Shown: positions 40,095-40,632 of the stretch, one piece after another
Numbering within the stretch: the first letter of the stretch is position 1
Layout: every line of letters starts with the position of its first letter
The notes under the pieces: model-generated
The model's input: the letters and a program-made list of their open reading frames with translations, nothing else
What the model was told of the DNA's origin: nothing
Database searches by the model: none
Made by a program: the position numbers and the translations under genes
Origin: a virus
Reading direction: 5' to 3' (one strand)
IMG/VR virus record: IMGVR_UViG_3300021351_000002
Span: 1 to 40,632 of that record
DNA length: 40,632 nucleotides

Positions 40095-40310
40095 TCAGTA
40101 TCGTTCGATCTTGAGATCCTCGTGTACGTACGATGTGCTGTCTTCTTCGCCGTCAAGCCAGAATGCCCACCCGCACTTGCCCGGCGCGGACTGGTCGTCA
40201 CCGTCCTCGACTAAATCGAAGCTGCGCTCGGGCTGGCCCTCTGCGCGCAAGAGCTGTCGGATGGCCTGCTCGGCCGCCTGTCGGCTGGGTCGCCGTGTCA
40301 TTGTCGCCAT
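40095..40310 (-). CDS. small unknown protein
   Basis: 71 residues. Helical, basic N-terminus (TRRPSRQAAEQAIRQLL), then acidic with one GWAFWLDGEED strand. AAGGA eight bases before the ATG. Part of the small-gene operon; function unknown. Confidence 0.6.
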   Translation of the reverse strand: MATMTRRPSRQAAEQAIRQLLRAEGQPERSFDLVEDGDDQSAPGKCGWAFWLDGEEDSTSYVHEDLKIERY

Positions 40311-40313
40311 GCT

Positions 40314-40505
40314 TCATCCTTGGGTAAAAAGGTCGAGCTGCCCAGTCGCCGCCTGCGCCGCTTGGTCATATCGCTCGGCGCCTTGCTCAATCGTATACCA
40401 GCCGGGCTCGTCGGGCCTGTCGGGCCAGCTATGACACGACACGATCGTGATGGCTCCGCCGTGCACGCGGTAGCTGCGCCCGGGCTCAAGGCGGCGCGCA
40501 GCCAT
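40314..40505 (-). CDS. small beta-rich protein
   Basis: 63 residues from ATG 40505, starting inside the end of the origin-spanning gene. Sequence with GRSYRVHGGAITIVSCHSWP and YTIEQGAERYDQA reads as a small beta protein; ends LDLFTQG. Continues the chain of overlapping genes. Function unknown. Confidence 0.6.
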   Translation of the reverse strand: MAARRLEPGRSYRVHGGAITIVSCHSWPDRPDEPGWYTIEQGAERYDQAAQAATGQLDLFTQG

Positions 40506-40632
40506 CGTACGCCAACTCGGCCAGGGCCTGGTGCATCTCGCCATACACCCAGCACTCCAACTCAGCACCGAGCTCGACGCATTCGAGGCAAGTCCTGAAG
40601 GTCTCGAATCCGCCATCTACCCAGAGGCCCGA
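40486..40632 (-). CDS. small Cys-rich protein, 3' part (continues from position 236)
   Basis: Right-hand part of the gene that starts at 236. The stop TGA is at 40488-40486. Bases 40514-40632 repeat 1-119. The unique end encodes LAYDGCAPP. The whole protein has 87 residues. Confidence 0.75.
   Translation of the reverse strand, partial: SGLWVDGGFETFRTCLECVELGAELECWVYGEMHQALAELAYDGCAPP
40514..40632. repeat. terminal direct repeat (right copy)
   Basis: Identical to 1-119; marks circular closure of the 40,513-bp map. Confidence 0.95.

Noticed and set aside
1-40632. CRISPR array, insertion sequence or transposase
   Set aside because: No regularly spaced repeats and no DDE or recombinase motifs. 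The tail is Mu-like but no MuA/MuB-type genes are present.

Overview
The window is an essentially complete genome of a GC-rich, contractile-tailed bacteriophage. The last 119 bases (40514-40632) repeat the first 119 exactly, so it is a circular map of 40,513 bp cut at an arbitrary point, inside a small gene. The head genes are lambda-like (GpA-type terminase, gpW, lambda-family portal) with a fused protease/capsid protein. The tail genes are Mu-like (sheath, tube, tape measure, gp43 to gp48 type baseplate proteins), so the particle should be a myovirus. Two lipoprotein genes point to a bacterial host with lipoprotein processing, most likely Gram-negative. High GC and a sigma-region-4-like regulator make Myxococcota or relatives a reasonable but unproven guess. 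No integrase, transposase, polymerase or helicase was recognised.

Layout, read on the circle. (1) 1,946-5,714 (+): nine genes, mostly start-stop overlapped, with a membrane protein, small unknown proteins, a terminase small subunit and three likely virion surface proteins, one with a LamG-like fold. (2) 23,824-5,718 (-): late operon in the order large terminase, gpW, portal, protease-capsid, head and connector proteins, sheath, tube, tape measure, hub, spike, gp46, gpJ/gp47, gp48. It is interrupted by an XRE regulator on the opposite strand (21,302) and by a lipoprotein gene with its own promoter (13,558). (3) 23,880-25,399 (+): three independently promoted accessory genes (membrane protein, unknown, lipoprotein). 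(4) 35,330-26,605 (-): early region with a coiled-coil protein, C5 and N6 DNA methyltransferases, small DNA-binding and zinc-binding proteins, a sigma-region-4-like protein, RusA and an ERF-family annealase. (5) About 35,344-36,366: one kilobase without a gene, holding inverted repeats, a perfect tRNA T-arm and a terminator-like hairpin. (6) 36,367 (+): NlpC/P60 endolysin. (7) 1,265 through the map ends to 36,964 (-): a run of small Cys-rich and membrane proteins plus a 518-residue XRE-type protein.

The most striking regulatory feature is that nearly every transcription unit begins the same way: a -35 box, a 17-18 bp spacer and a -10 box, with the start codon only 6-7 bases after the -10 and no ribosome-binding site. 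This predicts leaderless mRNAs. Downstream genes are linked by ATGA, GTGA, TTGA or TGATG overlaps. Two early promoters are an 84% identical 70-bp duplication sharing a 25-bp inverted-repeat operator, and three others share a GGTGTWGAC motif.

The gene set fits a phage that uses host replication machinery, recombines its DNA with ERF and RusA, methylates its DNA with two enzymes, packages by a GpA terminase and lyses with a Cys-His peptidase. Whether it is temperate is open: it carries repressor-like proteins, operators and lipoprotein genes that resemble lysogenic cargo, and an attP-like site, but no recombinase that I can identify.
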